A stretch of 64,000 bases of DNA. Source: an uncultured Prevotella sp. (GTDB lineage: Bacteria; Bacteroidota; Bacteroidia; Bacteroidales; Bacteroidaceae). Location of the stretch: contig ONYL01000001.1 of the NCBI GenBank assembly GCA_900322035.1, positions 1 through 64,000 of the forward strand. The letters are read 5' to 3'. The notes below the pieces were generated by a model. It saw only the letters and a list, made by a program, of their open reading frames with translations. It did no database searches and was not told the DNA's origin. Numbering within the stretch: position 1 is the first letter of the stretch; every line of letters starts with the position of its first letter. Below are positions 18,665 through 30,014 of this stretch, piece after piece. Both the position numbers and the translations under genes were made by a program.

Positions 18665-19630
18665 TTATCTTGCCTGACCGCCGACAATATCAAGCAACTC
18701 GCTTGTAATAGCCTGCTGTCGGCTCTTGTTATACTGCAAATTCAAATCACGGAGTATCTCATCGGCATTGTCCGTTGCAGTCTGCATGGCCACCATACGG
18801 GCCGCATGCTCAGAGGCATTGCTGTCCAAAAGTGCTGTATAAACCATGAGGTGAAGAAGCTTGGGTACAAGCGTACTTAACACAGTCTTCAAATCCGGCT
18901 CCACGATGAAGTCATCATTGATAACATGTCCGGCAATCTCCTTACCTTCAACGTTCTGTCCTTTATTGCGAAGATATTCCTGAGCCTTTGCCGTAACGAC
19001 ATTTGACGAAAGGTCGCGGTCGTTAAGCGCTCCTAATTCATGCTCCAAGTCGATGGGGAGAAAATCTCGGCGCAGAAGAATCTGTGAACCGGCACTCTTG
19101 AAATGATGGAAAATAAGTTCCACTTTATCAATCTCTCCCTTCACATATTGCTGAATCAGCTTTGAGGCAATCTTAGTACAGCCGTCGGCATTGGGCTTAT
19201 CGGCAATTTCAAGGAACGGACCTTCAAAAGGAATGCCCAGTTTCTTCACCTTCTCTGCAACCCTACGCCCTACGGGATACACCACAATGTCATTGATGCC
19301 TTGAGAACGATAGTCGTCTATGGCTTTTTGCATCATTCTGATGACATTGGCGTTAAAGCCACCGCAGAGAGAACTGTTGGACGCAAAAACGACCAATGCA
19401 ACCTTGCGCACCGAAGGATGCCTCATATTGAACTGTGTCTGCGCATCAGGGACACTGATCAGAAAGCTCTTGAGAATATGTTCCAACAGATTCTCATAAG
19501 GCAACATGTTCTGTATGGCCGTCTGCGCATGATGCAGTTTTGATGAAGCCACCATCTTCATAGCACTTGTAATTTTACGAGTACTGTTGACGCTGGCGAT
19601 TCTCGTTTTGATTTCTTTTAGAGAAGGCAT
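18665..19630 (-). CDS. atpG: F-type ATP synthase subunit gamma
   Basis: Central rotor shaft of F1. The N-terminal coiled-coil helix carries the conserved IKTRIASVNSTRKITSAMKMVASSKL (residues 6-31, read in two halves), and the C-terminal helix ends ALLDSNASEHAARMVAMQTATDNADE...ITSELLDIVGGQAR, as in all gamma subunits. The 321 residues exceed the usual 290 by insertions in the middle Rossmann-like domain. Last gene of the operon, 6 bases after atpA. Confidence 0.97.
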   Translation of the reverse strand: MPSLKEIKTRIASVNSTRKITSAMKMVASSKLHHAQTAIQNMLPYENLLEHILKSFLISVPDAQTQFNMRHPSVRKVALVVFASNSSLCGGFNANVIRMMQKAIDDYRSQGINDIVVYPVGRRVAEKVKKLGIPFEGPFLEIADKPNADGCTKIASKLIQQYVKGEIDKVELIFHHFKSAGSQILLRRDFLPIDLEHELGALNDRDLSSNVVTAKAQEYLRNKGQNVEGKEIAGHVINDDFIVEPDLKTVLSTLVPKLLHLMVYTALLDSNASEHAARMVAMQTATDNADEILRDLNLQYNKSRQQAITSELLDIVGGQAR

Positions 19631-19636
19631 AGGCGG

Positions 19637-21223
19637 TTATGATTTAAACTGTCCAGTAACGTTGGCCATGACCTCTGTGATGACCTTTGTGCAGTTGTCA
19701 TCAATTTTGCCGGCTGCAAGTGTGTCGATAACGTCTTGATGTTCGTTACGCATATGCTCAAGGAACTGATCCTGGCAACTGCGTACAGAAGTGACAGGTA
19801 CGTCATGCATCAATCCGTGTACGCCACAGTAGATGATAGCTACCTGCTCACCAACAGGCATAGGACTATACTGGGGTTGGATGAGCAATTGGTTATTCTT
19901 GCGGCCACGGTCAAGGGTCATGGCGGTAACAGGATCCATGTCACTCGAGAACTTTGAGAATGCTTCAAGCTCCCGATACTGAGCCATATCGATCTTCAAT
20001 GTTCCTGCTACCTTCTTCATACTCTTAATCTGGGCAGATCCACCTACACGCGAAACGGAGATACCCACATTGATGGCAGGACGGAAACCCTGATTGAACA
20101 GGTCGGTCTCCAAATAAATCTGTCCATCAGTGATGGAGATCACATTCGTTGGAATATAGGCAGAAACATCACCAGCCTGAGTCTCAATGATAGGCAGAGC
20201 TGTAAGAGAGCCACCACCCTTCACATGACCCTTCATGCATTCAGGCAAATCGTTCATCTGCTCAGCCACTTCCTGCTGGTCATTGATACGCGCAGCACGC
20301 TCGAGCAGACGTGAGTGCAAATAAAACACATCTCCGGGGTATGCCTCACGACCGGAAGGACGGCGCAAGATCAGCGACACCTCACGATAAGCTACAGCCT
20401 GCTTTGACAGGTCGTCGTAAACAACAAGTGCTGAATAACCACGATCACGGAAGTACTCGCCTATGGCAGCACCTGCGAAAGGCGCATAGTATTGCAATGC
20501 TGCTGGCTCAGCGGCTGTAGCACTTACGACGATAGTATAAGGCATAGCCCCGTGCTCCTTTAAGGTCTGCACAAGTGCAGCTACAGTTGAGGCTTTCTGG
20601 CCAATAGCAACATAAATACAATAAACAGGCTTTCCCTGCTCATAAAAAGACTTCTGATTGATAATGGTATCAACAGCAATGGCCGTCTTGCCAGTCTGGC
20701 GGTCACCAATAATCAGCTCGCGTTGTCCCCGTCCGATAGGAATCATGGAGTCAACAGCTTTAAGACCGGTCTGAAGCGGTTCTTTCACAGGCTGGCGATA
20801 GATTACGCCCGGAGCCTTGCGATCCAGAGGCATCTCGAATGAACCAGTGAGGTCTATGTCTCCCTTTCCGTCTATGGCCTGTCCAAGAGGATTGACCACG
20901 CGGCCAAGGAAGTTGTCGTTCACACGAATAGAAGCGATACGATGAGTACGCTTTACCTTCTGTCCTTCCTTAATGCCAGCTGTTGGGCCAAGAAGCACAC
21001 AACCGACATTATCTTCCTCCAAGTTCATCACGATGGCCATTGTGCCATTCTCGAACTCAAGGAGCTCAGATGCCTCAACGTTGCGTAAGCCATAGACACG
21101 CGCCACACCATCTGCAACGGTGAGTACTGTACCCACTTCGTCGAAAGACTCGGCCTGGTTGATGCCTTGCAGTTCCTTTAACAGAACCTCAGACACTTCG
21201 CTTGGTTTAATTTTATCTGACAT
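19637..21223 (-). CDS. atpA: F-type ATP synthase subunit alpha
   Basis: Non-catalytic nucleotide-binding subunit of F1. The P-loop is GDRQTGKT (about residue 174), followed by the family signatures [13 protein letters not shown] and [17 protein letters not shown] with the arginine finger in SVSRVG. 528 residues. The frame is open 14 codons upstream of the chosen ATG ([18 protein letters not shown]), which gives the normal N-terminus. It lies between atpH and atpG. Confidence 0.98.
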   Translation of the reverse strand: MSDKIKPSEVSEVLLKELQGINQAESFDEVGTVLTVADGVARVYGLRNVEASELLEFENGTMAIVMNLEEDNVGCVLLGPTAGIKEGQKVKRTHRIASIRVNDNFLGRVVNPLGQAIDGKGDIDLTGSFEMPLDRKAPGVIYRQPVKEPLQTGLKAVDSMIPIGRGQRELIIGDRQTGKTAIAVDTIINQKSFYEQGKPVYCIYVAIGQKASTVAALVQTLKEHGAMPYTIVVSATAAEPAALQYYAPFAGAAIGEYFRDRGYSALVVYDDLSKQAVAYREVSLILRRPSGREAYPGDVFYLHSRLLERAARINDQQEVAEQMNDLPECMKGHVKGGGSLTALPIIETQAGDVSAYIPTNVISITDGQIYLETDLFNQGFRPAINVGISVSRVGGSAQIKSMKKVAGTLKIDMAQYRELEAFSKFSSDMDPVTAMTLDRGRKNNQLLIQPQYSPMPVGEQVAIIYCGVHGLMHDVPVTSVRSCQDQFLEHMRNEHQDVIDTLAAGKIDDNCTKVITEVMANVTGQFKS

Positions 21224-21266
21224 GTTTGTTTTTTGTTTTAAATGTAATAGAACGCATCGCGGCATT

Positions 21267-21803
21267 CTACTTTTTCAACTGTGAGAGCATCGTCTGTAAC
21301 TTGTGCTTAACACTTGCATCAAGACGATAAGTATCATACTCCAAAATGAAGCCTCCTATAATAGAAGGATCAACTTCGGTATTGAACTCTACAGTCCCAT
21401 TGGTTTTGAGCTCAACCATCTTCCGCATCTTATCCTCTGTTTCAGGGGAAACAGGTACGGCTGTCGTGAGTTTACCGCGGATGATATTCTTATTCTTCCG
21501 AAAAAGCGTGATATACGAAGCAGCCATGAACTGCAGGGTGCTCTCCCGGTCATCTTCGAGAACAAGCTGCAAGAAGCGTTTCACCAAGTCGGTGACTTCG
21601 CCGCCGCAAGCGACTTCAAGAATATGCCGCTTTTGTTCCTTCTGCAACATAGGATTGTCCACGGTCTGGCGTAACTCAGGCACTTGCAAATAGCTGTTAT
21701 ACAGATTTTGCATGTCCTCGTATACATTGTTTTCAATCTTCTGCTGCAGGGCACACTTGAGGAGAGCGCGAGCATATCGAACCGATATTACACCTAAGTC
21801 CAT
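21267..21803 (-). CDS. atpH: F-type ATP synthase subunit delta
   Basis: Peripheral-stalk subunit linking F1 to subunit b. The pattern is typical: [18 protein letters not shown] at the start, a six-helix N-terminal domain, and a C-terminal strand-rich part with [17 protein letters not shown] and [27 protein letters not shown]. 178 residues, normal length. It lies 8 bases after atpF. Confidence 0.95.
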   Translation of the reverse strand: MDLGVISVRYARALLKCALQQKIENNVYEDMQNLYNSYLQVPELRQTVDNPMLQKEQKRHILEVACGGEVTDLVKRFLQLVLEDDRESTLQFMAASYITLFRKNKNIIRGKLTTAVPVSPETEDKMRKMVELKTNGTVEFNTEVDPSIIGGFILEYDTYRLDASVKHKLQTMLSQLKK

Positions 21804-21811
21804 AAGCTTCG

Positions 21812-22318
21812 TTATTTTGCTTTGTTTTCAGTTTGAACCTCATCCAACAATTTGTCAATGAGTTCCATCTGCTTGTCGTTGGTCGAAAGTTTCTCGCGAA
21901 CAATTTTCTCAGCAATTCTTACACTGAGGTCGGCAACTTGAGAACGGATATCACGAATAGCATTCTGCTTCTCCATTTCAATCTCAGCTTTTGCTTCAGC
22001 TATAATGCGGTCTGCTTCAGCCTTTGCCTTGTCCTGAGCTTTCTCAACGATTACTTCGCGAGTATCAGTAGCCTCCTTTAAAATTGAAGCCTGTTTCTCG
22101 CGAGCTTCCTGCAGAATGGATTCACCTTCCTTCTGAATATTTTCAAGCTTCTCTGATGCCTCATGAGCTTTTCTCAAACTCTCGTCAATATACTCTTTAC
22201 GGTCTCTGACCATCTTGGTAACGGCGGGGAAACCCCATTTCCAGAGTATCAACAAGACAATGAGGAAGACGAGGGTCATCCAAAAGAGAAGACCTGTGCT
22301 CGGCATTAATAAATCCAT
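21812..22318 (-). CDS. atpF: F-type ATP synthase subunit b
   Basis: Membrane-anchored stator stalk of 168 residues. One N-terminal membrane helix (GLLFWMTLVFLIVLLILWKWGFP, about residues 9-31) leads into a long charged coiled coil (REKQASILKEATDTREVIVEKAQDKAKAEADRI) ending in the delta-binding region (VADLSVRIAEKIVREKL). It lies 40 bases after atpE. Confidence 0.96.
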   Translation of the reverse strand: MDLLMPSTGLLFWMTLVFLIVLLILWKWGFPAVTKMVRDRKEYIDESLRKAHEASEKLENIQKEGESILQEAREKQASILKEATDTREVIVEKAQDKAKAEADRIIAEAKAEIEMEKQNAIRDIRSQVADLSVRIAEKIVREKLSTNDKQMELIDKLLDEVQTENKAK

Positions 22319-22358
22319 ACGCAGCGATGTTTAATCTCTTAAATAATGCTGGAATGAA

Positions 22359-22610
<252 letters not shown>

Positions 22611-22645
22611 TTAATTTGTTATTTGTTATTTTTGCTTGTTATTGC

Positions 22646-23722
22646 TTATTCTCCTTTTGCTCGTGCCAAACCTATAAAGGTAGCCGAAAGCATGGTGAAG
22701 ACCATAGACTGGATGAAGCACACCAGTAATTCAAGACACATCATGAAAACACTCATCAGCACACTGACAAAAGACATTCCTACGATCATAGCAATGCCAT
22801 CAGAAACGACGAGGAAGATGATGCACGTAAGGGCCAATGCGATGGCGTGACCTGCCATCATGTTGGCAAAGAGTCGAATCATCAGAGCGAAGGGCTTAGT
22901 AAAGATTCCGATAAACTCAATGAATGGAATCAAAGGAATCGGAGCCTTAAGCCACGTCGGCACATCAGGCCAGAAGATATCCTTCCAATAATGCTTCGTG
23001 CCGCTGAACTGTGTGATGATGAACGTGCACAGAGCGAGGAAGAACGTGACGGTGATGTTGCCTGTGACATTGCCCCCACCCGGAGGGAAAGGCACCACGC
23101 CCATGAGATTGCAAGTGAAGATGAAGAAGAAGCATGTCAAGAGATAAGGAGAATACTTCTCGTAGCCCTCTCCCACTCCAGGCTTGACAATGTTGTCTTC
23201 CACATAGGTGATGAGCATCTCCATAAAGCCTACGAATCCTCCCGGAGCCGCGTCGCTTGCCTTGTGGCGGCGAGCCCAGCGGGCGGGGATAAGGATGCAG
23301 ACCAGCAACAGGATGGCATCGATGAACAGCACGGCGACCGTCTTCGTTATGGAGATGTCGAGCGGCACCGCCTCGCTGCCATCAGACTGCAGCTCTACGA
23401 TTTTGCCTGCATGGTCGCCCGCACTGGCTATGGCCAGACCGTAGGGGCCGTGGCGGTAGCCTTTGGCGTCGGCCTCCTCTCCGAATTGGGAGGAGCTGAA
23501 CACATGCCATCCAGTGGAGCTCTTGACGATGATGGGCAGATGGATGACCACGGCCTTGTCGCCGATGTCGGTGACATGCCAGTCGTAAGAGTCCTTGATA
23601 TGGCCCAGCACTATGGAGCTTGGGTCAAAATCGCCAGACTTTCCCTCTGTCGCGCCCAAGGGCAAGGCCAACAAAAAGAGCAAGGCCATGCATAACAGTT
23701 GTTTGAAATGTTTCATTATCAT
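22646..23722 (-). CDS. atpB: F-type ATP synthase subunit a
   Basis: Proton-channel stator subunit of 358 residues, about 90 longer than E. coli subunit a. The extra length is an N-terminal signal-peptide-like segment (FKQLLCMALLFLLALPLGA) followed by a ~110-residue soluble region, presumably periplasmic, before the first core helix (AVLFIDAILLLVCILIP). The essential arginine is in FALMIRLFANMMAGHAIAL near the end. Two ATG codons lie close together (23722 and 23716). The 5' half is unusually GC-rich for the window. It directly abuts the preceding small gene. Confidence 0.96.
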   Translation of the reverse strand: MIMKHFKQLLCMALLFLLALPLGATEGKSGDFDPSSIVLGHIKDSYDWHVTDIGDKAVVIHLPIIVKSSTGWHVFSSSQFGEEADAKGYRHGPYGLAIASAGDHAGKIVELQSDGSEAVPLDISITKTVAVLFIDAILLLVCILIPARWARRHKASDAAPGGFVGFMEMLITYVEDNIVKPGVGEGYEKYSPYLLTCFFFIFTCNLMGVVPFPPGGGNVTGNITVTFFLALCTFIITQFSGTKHYWKDIFWPDVPTWLKAPIPLIPFIEFIGIFTKPFALMIRLFANMMAGHAIALALTCIIFLVVSDGIAMIVGMSFVSVLMSVFMMCLELLVCFIQSMVFTMLSATFIGLARAKGE

Positions 23723-24004
23723 CTAATGTTTTAACGTCAGCGTGACCACCATCATCGTCGAGTACATGGCCATGACCATGACAACGAACTGACGGCTTGA
23801 CGCCATGTTGTCGGAAACCAATACGTAAATAAGCACCAGTGTGGCGGTGAGGATGAAGCGGATGGTGGTCAGCACGAAATAGAACATCGGCAGCCGGCTC
23901 GCATCGAGCTTCATCACCATGTCGTAGCCCTTGACCCACGCCACCCCCAACAGGGTGAAATAGAGGGCTGTAAGGAATATGGTTAAACCACTGATTTGCA
24001 GCAT
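23723..24004 (-). CDS. Small membrane protein in the AtpI position
   Basis: Protein of 93 residues with about three hydrophobic segments (LTIFLTALYFTLLGVAWV; RLPMFYFVLTTIRFILTATLVLIYVLV; FVVMVMAMYSTMMVVTLTL). It sits between atpC and atpB, where Bacteroidales operons carry a small unnamed membrane protein. By analogy with AtpI it may help to assemble the c-ring or subunit a; I see no sequence motif that proves this. A GTG two codons upstream (24010) is an alternative start. It is GC-rich like the start of atpB. Confidence 0.75.
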   Translation of the reverse strand: MLQISGLTIFLTALYFTLLGVAWVKGYDMVMKLDASRLPMFYFVLTTIRFILTATLVLIYVLVSDNMASSRQFVVMVMAMYSTMMVVTLTLKH

Positions 24005-24025
24005 TGCCACTCTACTACACGGTGC

Positions 24026-24265
24026 CTACACTTCCACGCAAAGGCTCACCTCGTTCTTCTTCACTTCGACAAAGCCACCTTTAACAGGCAAGGAATTACT
24101 GCCCTCCCTCGTGGTATAAACCACTATGCCGGTGACAAGTGAGGAGATTATGGGAGCATGGTTGTCGAGAATCTCGAATTCGCCCATCATTCCGGGGACT
24201 TTCAAACTCTCTGCTTCCCCATTGTAAACCACTTTCTCCGGACTTACTATACGAAGTTTCAACAT
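24026..24265 (-). CDS. atpC: F-type ATP synthase subunit epsilon, short form
   Basis: Only 79 residues, against 130-140 in E. coli. The beta-sandwich domain that binds gamma and the c-ring is complete (LRIVSPEKVVYNGEAESLKVPGMMGEFEILDNHAPIISSL read in parts; GGFVEVKKNEVSLCVE), but the C-terminal two-helix hairpin that inhibits ATP hydrolysis is absent. This looks like a normal stop, not a frameshift, since atpC is followed by the next operon gene after 21 bases. Confidence 0.93.
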   Translation of the reverse strand: MLKLRIVSPEKVVYNGEAESLKVPGMMGEFEILDNHAPIISSLVTGIVVYTTREGSNSLPVKGGFVEVKKNEVSLCVEV

Positions 24266-24299
24266 GATAATCTATATTTGAAGATTTACTTTGAAGCTG

Positions 24300-25832
<1,533 letters not shown>

Positions 25833-25855
25833 TTAATTATTAGTGTTATTATGTT

Positions 25856-26833
25856 TTAAATACTCAGTTCGTCAAGCACCTGAATTAGTTTGCGGTCGAA
25901 CGGCTTATCTTTACGGATAGCCTCAGACAGCGGCACGTAAACAACTTCATTGTTGCGAACGCCGACCATTATGTTGCGTTGTCCTTGCTTGATGGCCTCA
26001 ATAGCGCCTACACCAGTACGGCTTGCCAATATGCGGTCACGTGCGGACGGACGGCCACCACGTTGCAAGTGACCAAGAATGGAAACGCGCACATCGTATT
26101 GGGGGAATTCTTTTCTCACACGATCCGCATAATAAAGTGCTCCACACTTGGGACTTTCAGAGACAATAACGATACAACTGCGCTTGGACTTACGTATTCC
26201 GCGTTCCATAAACTGTGCCAACTGGTCAACATCGGTTGAATCTTCTGGAATGATAGCGGCCTCTGCCCCACTGGCTATTGCCGAGTTCTGAGCCAGAAAA
26301 CCAGCATCGCGTCCCATTACTTCGACGAAGAATATGCGTTCATGACTCTGCGCTGTATCACGGATACGGTCTACGCATTCAACAATTGTGTTCAAGGTTG
26401 TGTCATAACCGATTGTATTATCTGTTCCATAAAGGTCGTTGTCGATTGTTCCTGGCAGACCTATGCAACACAAATCATACTTCTCGGCAAAATCGCGGGC
26501 ACCTGTCAAGGATCCGTTACCGCCAATAACGATAAGCGCGTCGATATTGTTCTCTACCAAATTCTGGTAAGCTTTTTCCCTACCCTCTTCGGTCATAAAC
26601 TCTTTCGAGCGCGCCGTTTTCAATATTGTTCCGCCAGTACCAATGATACCACTCACATTCTCTGTTGTAAAATCACTGATTTCACCGTTGATCAGTCCGT
26701 CGTAGCCTCTGTAGATAGCCTTGATCTTGAAACCATTGTAAATGCCGGCACGTGTTACCGCGCGAATTGCGGCATTCATACCTGGAGCATCTCCTCCAGA
26801 TGTCAAAATACCTATTGTCTGAACTTTTGCCAT
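25856..26833 (-). CDS. pfkA: ATP-dependent 6-phosphofructokinase
   Basis: Phosphorylates fructose 6-phosphate in glycolysis. The protein has 325 residues, the bacterial PfkA size. Motifs: [12 protein letters not shown] (residues 13-24), IGGNGSLTG (103-111), PGTIDNDL (127-134; Asp131 is the catalytic base) and MGRDAGFLA. Gly107 and Gly128 at the two donor-selecting sites indicate ATP rather than PPi. An oddity is Asn106, where E. coli PfkA has Asp103, a residue near the Mg-ATP phosphates. It is transcribed towards the atp operon from a promoter about 240 bases upstream. Confidence 0.95.
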   Translation of the reverse strand: MAKVQTIGILTSGGDAPGMNAAIRAVTRAGIYNGFKIKAIYRGYDGLINGEISDFTTENVSGIIGTGGTILKTARSKEFMTEEGREKAYQNLVENNIDALIVIGGNGSLTGARDFAEKYDLCCIGLPGTIDNDLYGTDNTIGYDTTLNTIVECVDRIRDTAQSHERIFFVEVMGRDAGFLAQNSAIASGAEAAIIPEDSTDVDQLAQFMERGIRKSKRSCIVIVSESPKCGALYYADRVRKEFPQYDVRVSILGHLQRGGRPSARDRILASRTGVGAIEAIKQGQRNIMVGVRNNEVVYVPLSEAIRKDKPFDRKLIQVLDELSI

Positions 26834-26846
26834 TTTATAATCTCTT

Positions 26847-27065
26847 TTATACTAACGTGGATTCTAATTTTCTATTCAGTTTCTCACCTGTTCTGCCAAT
26901 ATTTATACAGAGGAGGAACAAAGAATTGCTATTGGGCTTAATGCAATTGATTTGGGGTTGTCTGCCCGTCTCCCGGTGCTCGACAACCTTGCCTGCTTCC
27001 TTGGAAAATCCATTACCAACAAGAAACATTCCCTCGAATAATATAGCTTTACAAGCATTGTTCAT
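26847..27065 (-). CDS. Possible small leader gene before pfkA
   Basis: A 72-codon open frame that fills almost the whole leader between the pfkA promoter and pfkA. Its ATG lies 8 bases beyond the -7 box, so it would be translated from a leaderless or nearly leaderless mRNA, and its stop is 13 bases before the pfkA ATG. The product has no motif I recognise (it contains [20 protein letters not shown]). It could equally be a non-coding regulatory leader that happens to be open. Confidence 0.25.
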   Translation of the reverse strand: MNNACKAILFEGMFLVGNGFSKEAGKVVEHRETGRQPQINCIKPNSNSLFLLCINIGRTGEKLNRKLESTLV

Positions 27066-27395
27066 TCTACCGCAAAGTTACTAAATTTCAAGCTACAAAC
27101 AAGGCCTTTCTATATATTTTTTCAACGAAAATTGATAAGATTATACAAAAGTTTCCATTTCGACATATATAGTTAACAGATTTTTTAATAATTATATCTC
27201 AAACTCCGAGGTCTTTTCAAAAGGTTGTTCTGTTCAGGGTGGCTTGATAGATACCAATATCCTTGTAGATAAGGTACATTGAAAGGATGGTTGTAACGCT
27301 CCTTTCACTACAAAAAAAGTTCTCTTTTCCCACATGGAATTTGGTAAGCATAGGCTTGTTATCTCCTCGGAGCAGTCAGACCATGTTGCTTCTGT
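27066..27395. other. Intergenic region between pfkA and glycosyltransferase
   Basis: AT-rich 330-base stretch. It contains the pfkA promoter at 27073-27080; the remainder has no gene, hairpin or repeat that I recognise. Short open frames on either strand look random. Confidence 0.6.
27073..27080 (-). promoter_or_regulatory. Promoter of pfkA and probably of the atp operon, -7 box
   Basis: The minus strand reads TAACTTTG, an exact -7 element. It is the only clear Bacteroidetes-type box I see upstream of pfkA-atpD. Confidence 0.7.
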
Positions 27396-28388
27396 CTACA
27401 ACCTGCCTATCAACTTCCTCAACGAGAAATAGATCTCTTCCTGAAGTCGGAAAAGTTTCCAAGAAAACCTTAAGGGGCAGTAACCGTACTTCGTGCCGAA
27501 GTGTTTCCTCACAGTATTGGGATCTATCGACTTCCAGGCCTGCTTTATTTTCTCAAGGCCAGTTTTCCTATCCTTAGATGCCAACTCGTGTCGATATTTA
27601 TAATAGAACATATACATCCCTACGACGACTTTCCAACGGCAGATCTCATATTCATCCAAAACATCTTTAGGACTATGCATCGCCAACAACATTTTTCTCA
27701 TGCTTGCATTTGCCTCAAGGTAGTCGAATCGGTGAACATCTACAGCATGGGACACGGAAGAAGAATGTTGACGGTAGTAATATACGCCCTGACATTCCCT
27801 CACTTCACGTGAAGCGAAATAGTGCAAACGGGTAGTGTTGTCATCACTATACCAACGTGAAGAATCGTCATAAGGATATCTACGATGAAGTTCAGCCTTC
27901 ACAACATATACGCCATGGATACTCCAGTTCAGGCTAAGCCTGAAAGCTTCCTTACCGCTCATGACCCCAAAATGAGGCTGGGGATAATCCCATTCGGTAT
28001 GTCGGCCATCATTATCGCTAAAATACCTTAACTGAAAAAGTACGCAATCCGTCATTAAATTCGCCTCGAAGCAAGATACCACTTTCTCCAATGCATCATG
28101 TGCGAGCCAGTCGTCACTATCCAAAAAAGAGATGTATTCGCCTTGAGACAAGGCCAAGGCCTTATTTCGGGCAAAGGCCTGACCGTGGTTTTCCTTGAGT
28201 TTAACTACTTTAAAACGGCCATCTTTTGCCGCATAATCCTGCAGGATTGCCCAAGAACCATCGGTAGAAGCATCGTCTACACAAATAGCCTCCCACTCCT
28301 CTAAAGTCTGATGCAAAAGAGAGTCAAGACATTCGTGGAGATACTTCTCGGTATTGTATACAGCGATGAGTACTGATACTTTCGTCAT
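27396..28388 (-). CDS. Family 2 glycosyltransferase
   Basis: Inverting GT-A glycosyltransferase of 330 residues that would transfer a sugar from a nucleotide donor to a surface glycan. The N-terminal domain has KVSVLIAVYNTEKYLHECLDSLL (residues 3-25), the nucleotide-binding CVDDASTDGS (about 36-45), GQAFARNKAL and the DxD motif as FLDSDDW. The C-terminal ~120 residues are helical and basic (KYRHELASKDRKTGLEKIKQAW). The start codon overlaps the flippase stop by four bases, so the pair form one unit for polysaccharide assembly; the sugar is unknown. Confidence 0.93.
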   Translation of the reverse strand: MTKVSVLIAVYNTEKYLHECLDSLLHQTLEEWEAICVDDASTDGSWAILQDYAAKDGRFKVVKLKENHGQAFARNKALALSQGEYISFLDSDDWLAHDALEKVVSCFEANLMTDCVLFQLRYFSDNDGRHTEWDYPQPHFGVMSGKEAFRLSLNWSIHGVYVVKAELHRRYPYDDSSRWYSDDNTTRLHYFASREVRECQGVYYYRQHSSSVSHAVDVHRFDYLEANASMRKMLLAMHSPKDVLDEYEICRWKVVVGMYMFYYKYRHELASKDRKTGLEKIKQAWKSIDPNTVRKHFGTKYGYCPLRFSWKLFRLQEEIYFSLRKLIGRL

Positions 28389-29866
28389 TTCTTTACAATC
28401 TTTTTGCGTAAAAACTCTATGATATGGGTTTTGCGCCTCAGTATCTGCAGCGTGATGCCAATACTGACAAGGAACAGTATAGCTCCCTCAAGCCAATATA
28501 ACCAACCATAAGACTGAAAGGTCAAAGAGAATGCCAAAGCGCCAATGGGCAATTGGAGTAGCATAAATCGGAGAATATTGGATGAAAGACGGAAATCATA
28601 GCGCCACCCCATATATACGAACAGAAGGAAGAAGTCAAAGATCGCAGCCAAGAGCACTGCTATGCCTGCTCCTGTAAGTCCCCAATTCTCAAAGCAGAAG
28701 ATCACCAACAGAACCAGAGCCAAGTCATAAAGAGATTCCATCAACAAGTATGACTTGGAGTCGCCCTTTGCCAGTGGAATATATGCAACGGGCAGCTTCA
28801 CGGCCCGCAAATACATGGCCAATATCATTATCTGTATCATCTTCATGGCCGGTAGAAATTTACCACTATAGAACAGAGGTAAAAGGATGGGCTGCGAGAC
28901 AATAAACGCAACCAACAGCGGCGACACGACCAGCAAGGAGACCTCCATCTGCTCGTTCACAGCCTTATTGAGTTCCGCTCCAGTGCCTTCAATGGAAGAC
29001 AACCTGGGAAAATAATCTGTTTCCATAGCCGAAAAAACAAGGCCCGCATAGGTCATGGTCATCATATAGCCTGCATTGTAAAGACCTACGACATCCAAGG
29101 AACTTGCTGTGTTGAGGTAAGAACGGATAAAGAACTCGGCTCCACTTCCAAAAATGCCCGCAACAACAAATGCAAATCCCAATCTAATCATTCCAAAGCC
29201 TTTGCACAATAGCCTGCGTGAGAAAGAATAGCGGGGCTTAAACATCCGAAAGGAGTAATACACGGTAAACACCATCTGGAAGAGAGCGATCACCACCAAG
29301 GAAGGGATAATACCCGACTGGCCAAAGAAATAATAAATAGGTACGCTTGAGACAAGTGCACCAACAACGTTCATCACCGAAATCTCAGCCAAGGCCCTCA
29401 AACGGCGCGTCCCTTTGAGAATTGCCATTTCCCCGCTTGTTATGGCCATCAGGCCGACAACCGGCGAAAGAAATATATAGTGAAGTGTATGGTTACCCCA
29501 TGTAAACGTCCATTTGTTGAGCAAAGGCCCCAACAATGCACACATCAGCATGCCTAACAGGGCCGTCAAGAGACTCCACGATCTGATCACTTGTATGGAA
29601 AGACGCATTTGCGCAGAGTCCTGCGACGTATAGTGGGAAGAGACATCCTTAACCGCGCTCATGCCGATACCGAAATTCGTTGAATCGGAAATCAACTTGA
29701 TAGTCGAAGTGAAAAGCGACATTAAGCCCATACCATTTGGACCAAGAATCATCGCAACTAATTTGTTTCGCACAATTCCAACAAGTACACTCAACCCCTG
29801 CACACCGCCGAAAACGCCTGTGTACTTGAGAATATGGGAATAGTTGTTGCTTTGTCGACTTTTCAT
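28385..29866 (-). CDS. Wzx-type polysaccharide flippase
   Basis: Polytopic inner-membrane protein of 493 residues with 12-14 predicted helices, of the MOP exporter/polysaccharide transporter superfamily. The conserved opening is YSHILKYTGVFGGVQGLSVLVGIVRNKLVAMILGPNGMGLMSLF (seen in parts), where an arginine-rich first loop precedes GP.G.G. It would flip lipid-linked oligosaccharide units to the periplasm. It is coupled to the glycosyltransferase; no polymerase or further sugar genes are nearby, so the locus is minimal. A 22-bp repeat array lies upstream. Confidence 0.88.
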   Translation of the reverse strand: MKSRQSNNYSHILKYTGVFGGVQGLSVLVGIVRNKLVAMILGPNGMGLMSLFTSTIKLISDSTNFGIGMSAVKDVSSHYTSQDSAQMRLSIQVIRSWSLLTALLGMLMCALLGPLLNKWTFTWGNHTLHYIFLSPVVGLMAITSGEMAILKGTRRLRALAEISVMNVVGALVSSVPIYYFFGQSGIIPSLVVIALFQMVFTVYYSFRMFKPRYSFSRRLLCKGFGMIRLGFAFVVAGIFGSGAEFFIRSYLNTASSLDVVGLYNAGYMMTMTYAGLVFSAMETDYFPRLSSIEGTGAELNKAVNEQMEVSLLVVSPLLVAFIVSQPILLPLFYSGKFLPAMKMIQIMILAMYLRAVKLPVAYIPLAKGDSKSYLLMESLYDLALVLLVIFCFENWGLTGAGIAVLLAAIFDFFLLFVYMGWRYDFRLSSNILRFMLLQLPIGALAFSLTFQSYGWLYWLEGAILFLVSIGITLQILRRKTHIIEFLRKKIVKK

Positions 29867-30014
29867 CAGATTATTAAACGAACAATAATGGCATTTATTG
29901 TTAATTTTGTTACAAATAACTTTTTAACACACAACAAACCAAAAAACAACAACAATAATAATAATAGAAGATAGCAATTCAAGTTAGTCATTACATCGGC
30001 CTTTCATCAGCCCG

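Noticed and set aside
22847-23695. 282-codon frame antisense to atpB
   Set aside because: Explained by the high GC of this stretch, which removes stop codons; the product is a low-complexity, charged sequence.
27220-27395. Possible decayed gene or transposase remnant downstream of the glycosyltransferase
   Set aside because: The short frames seen there give no recognisable protein and partly mirror the glycosyltransferase end.
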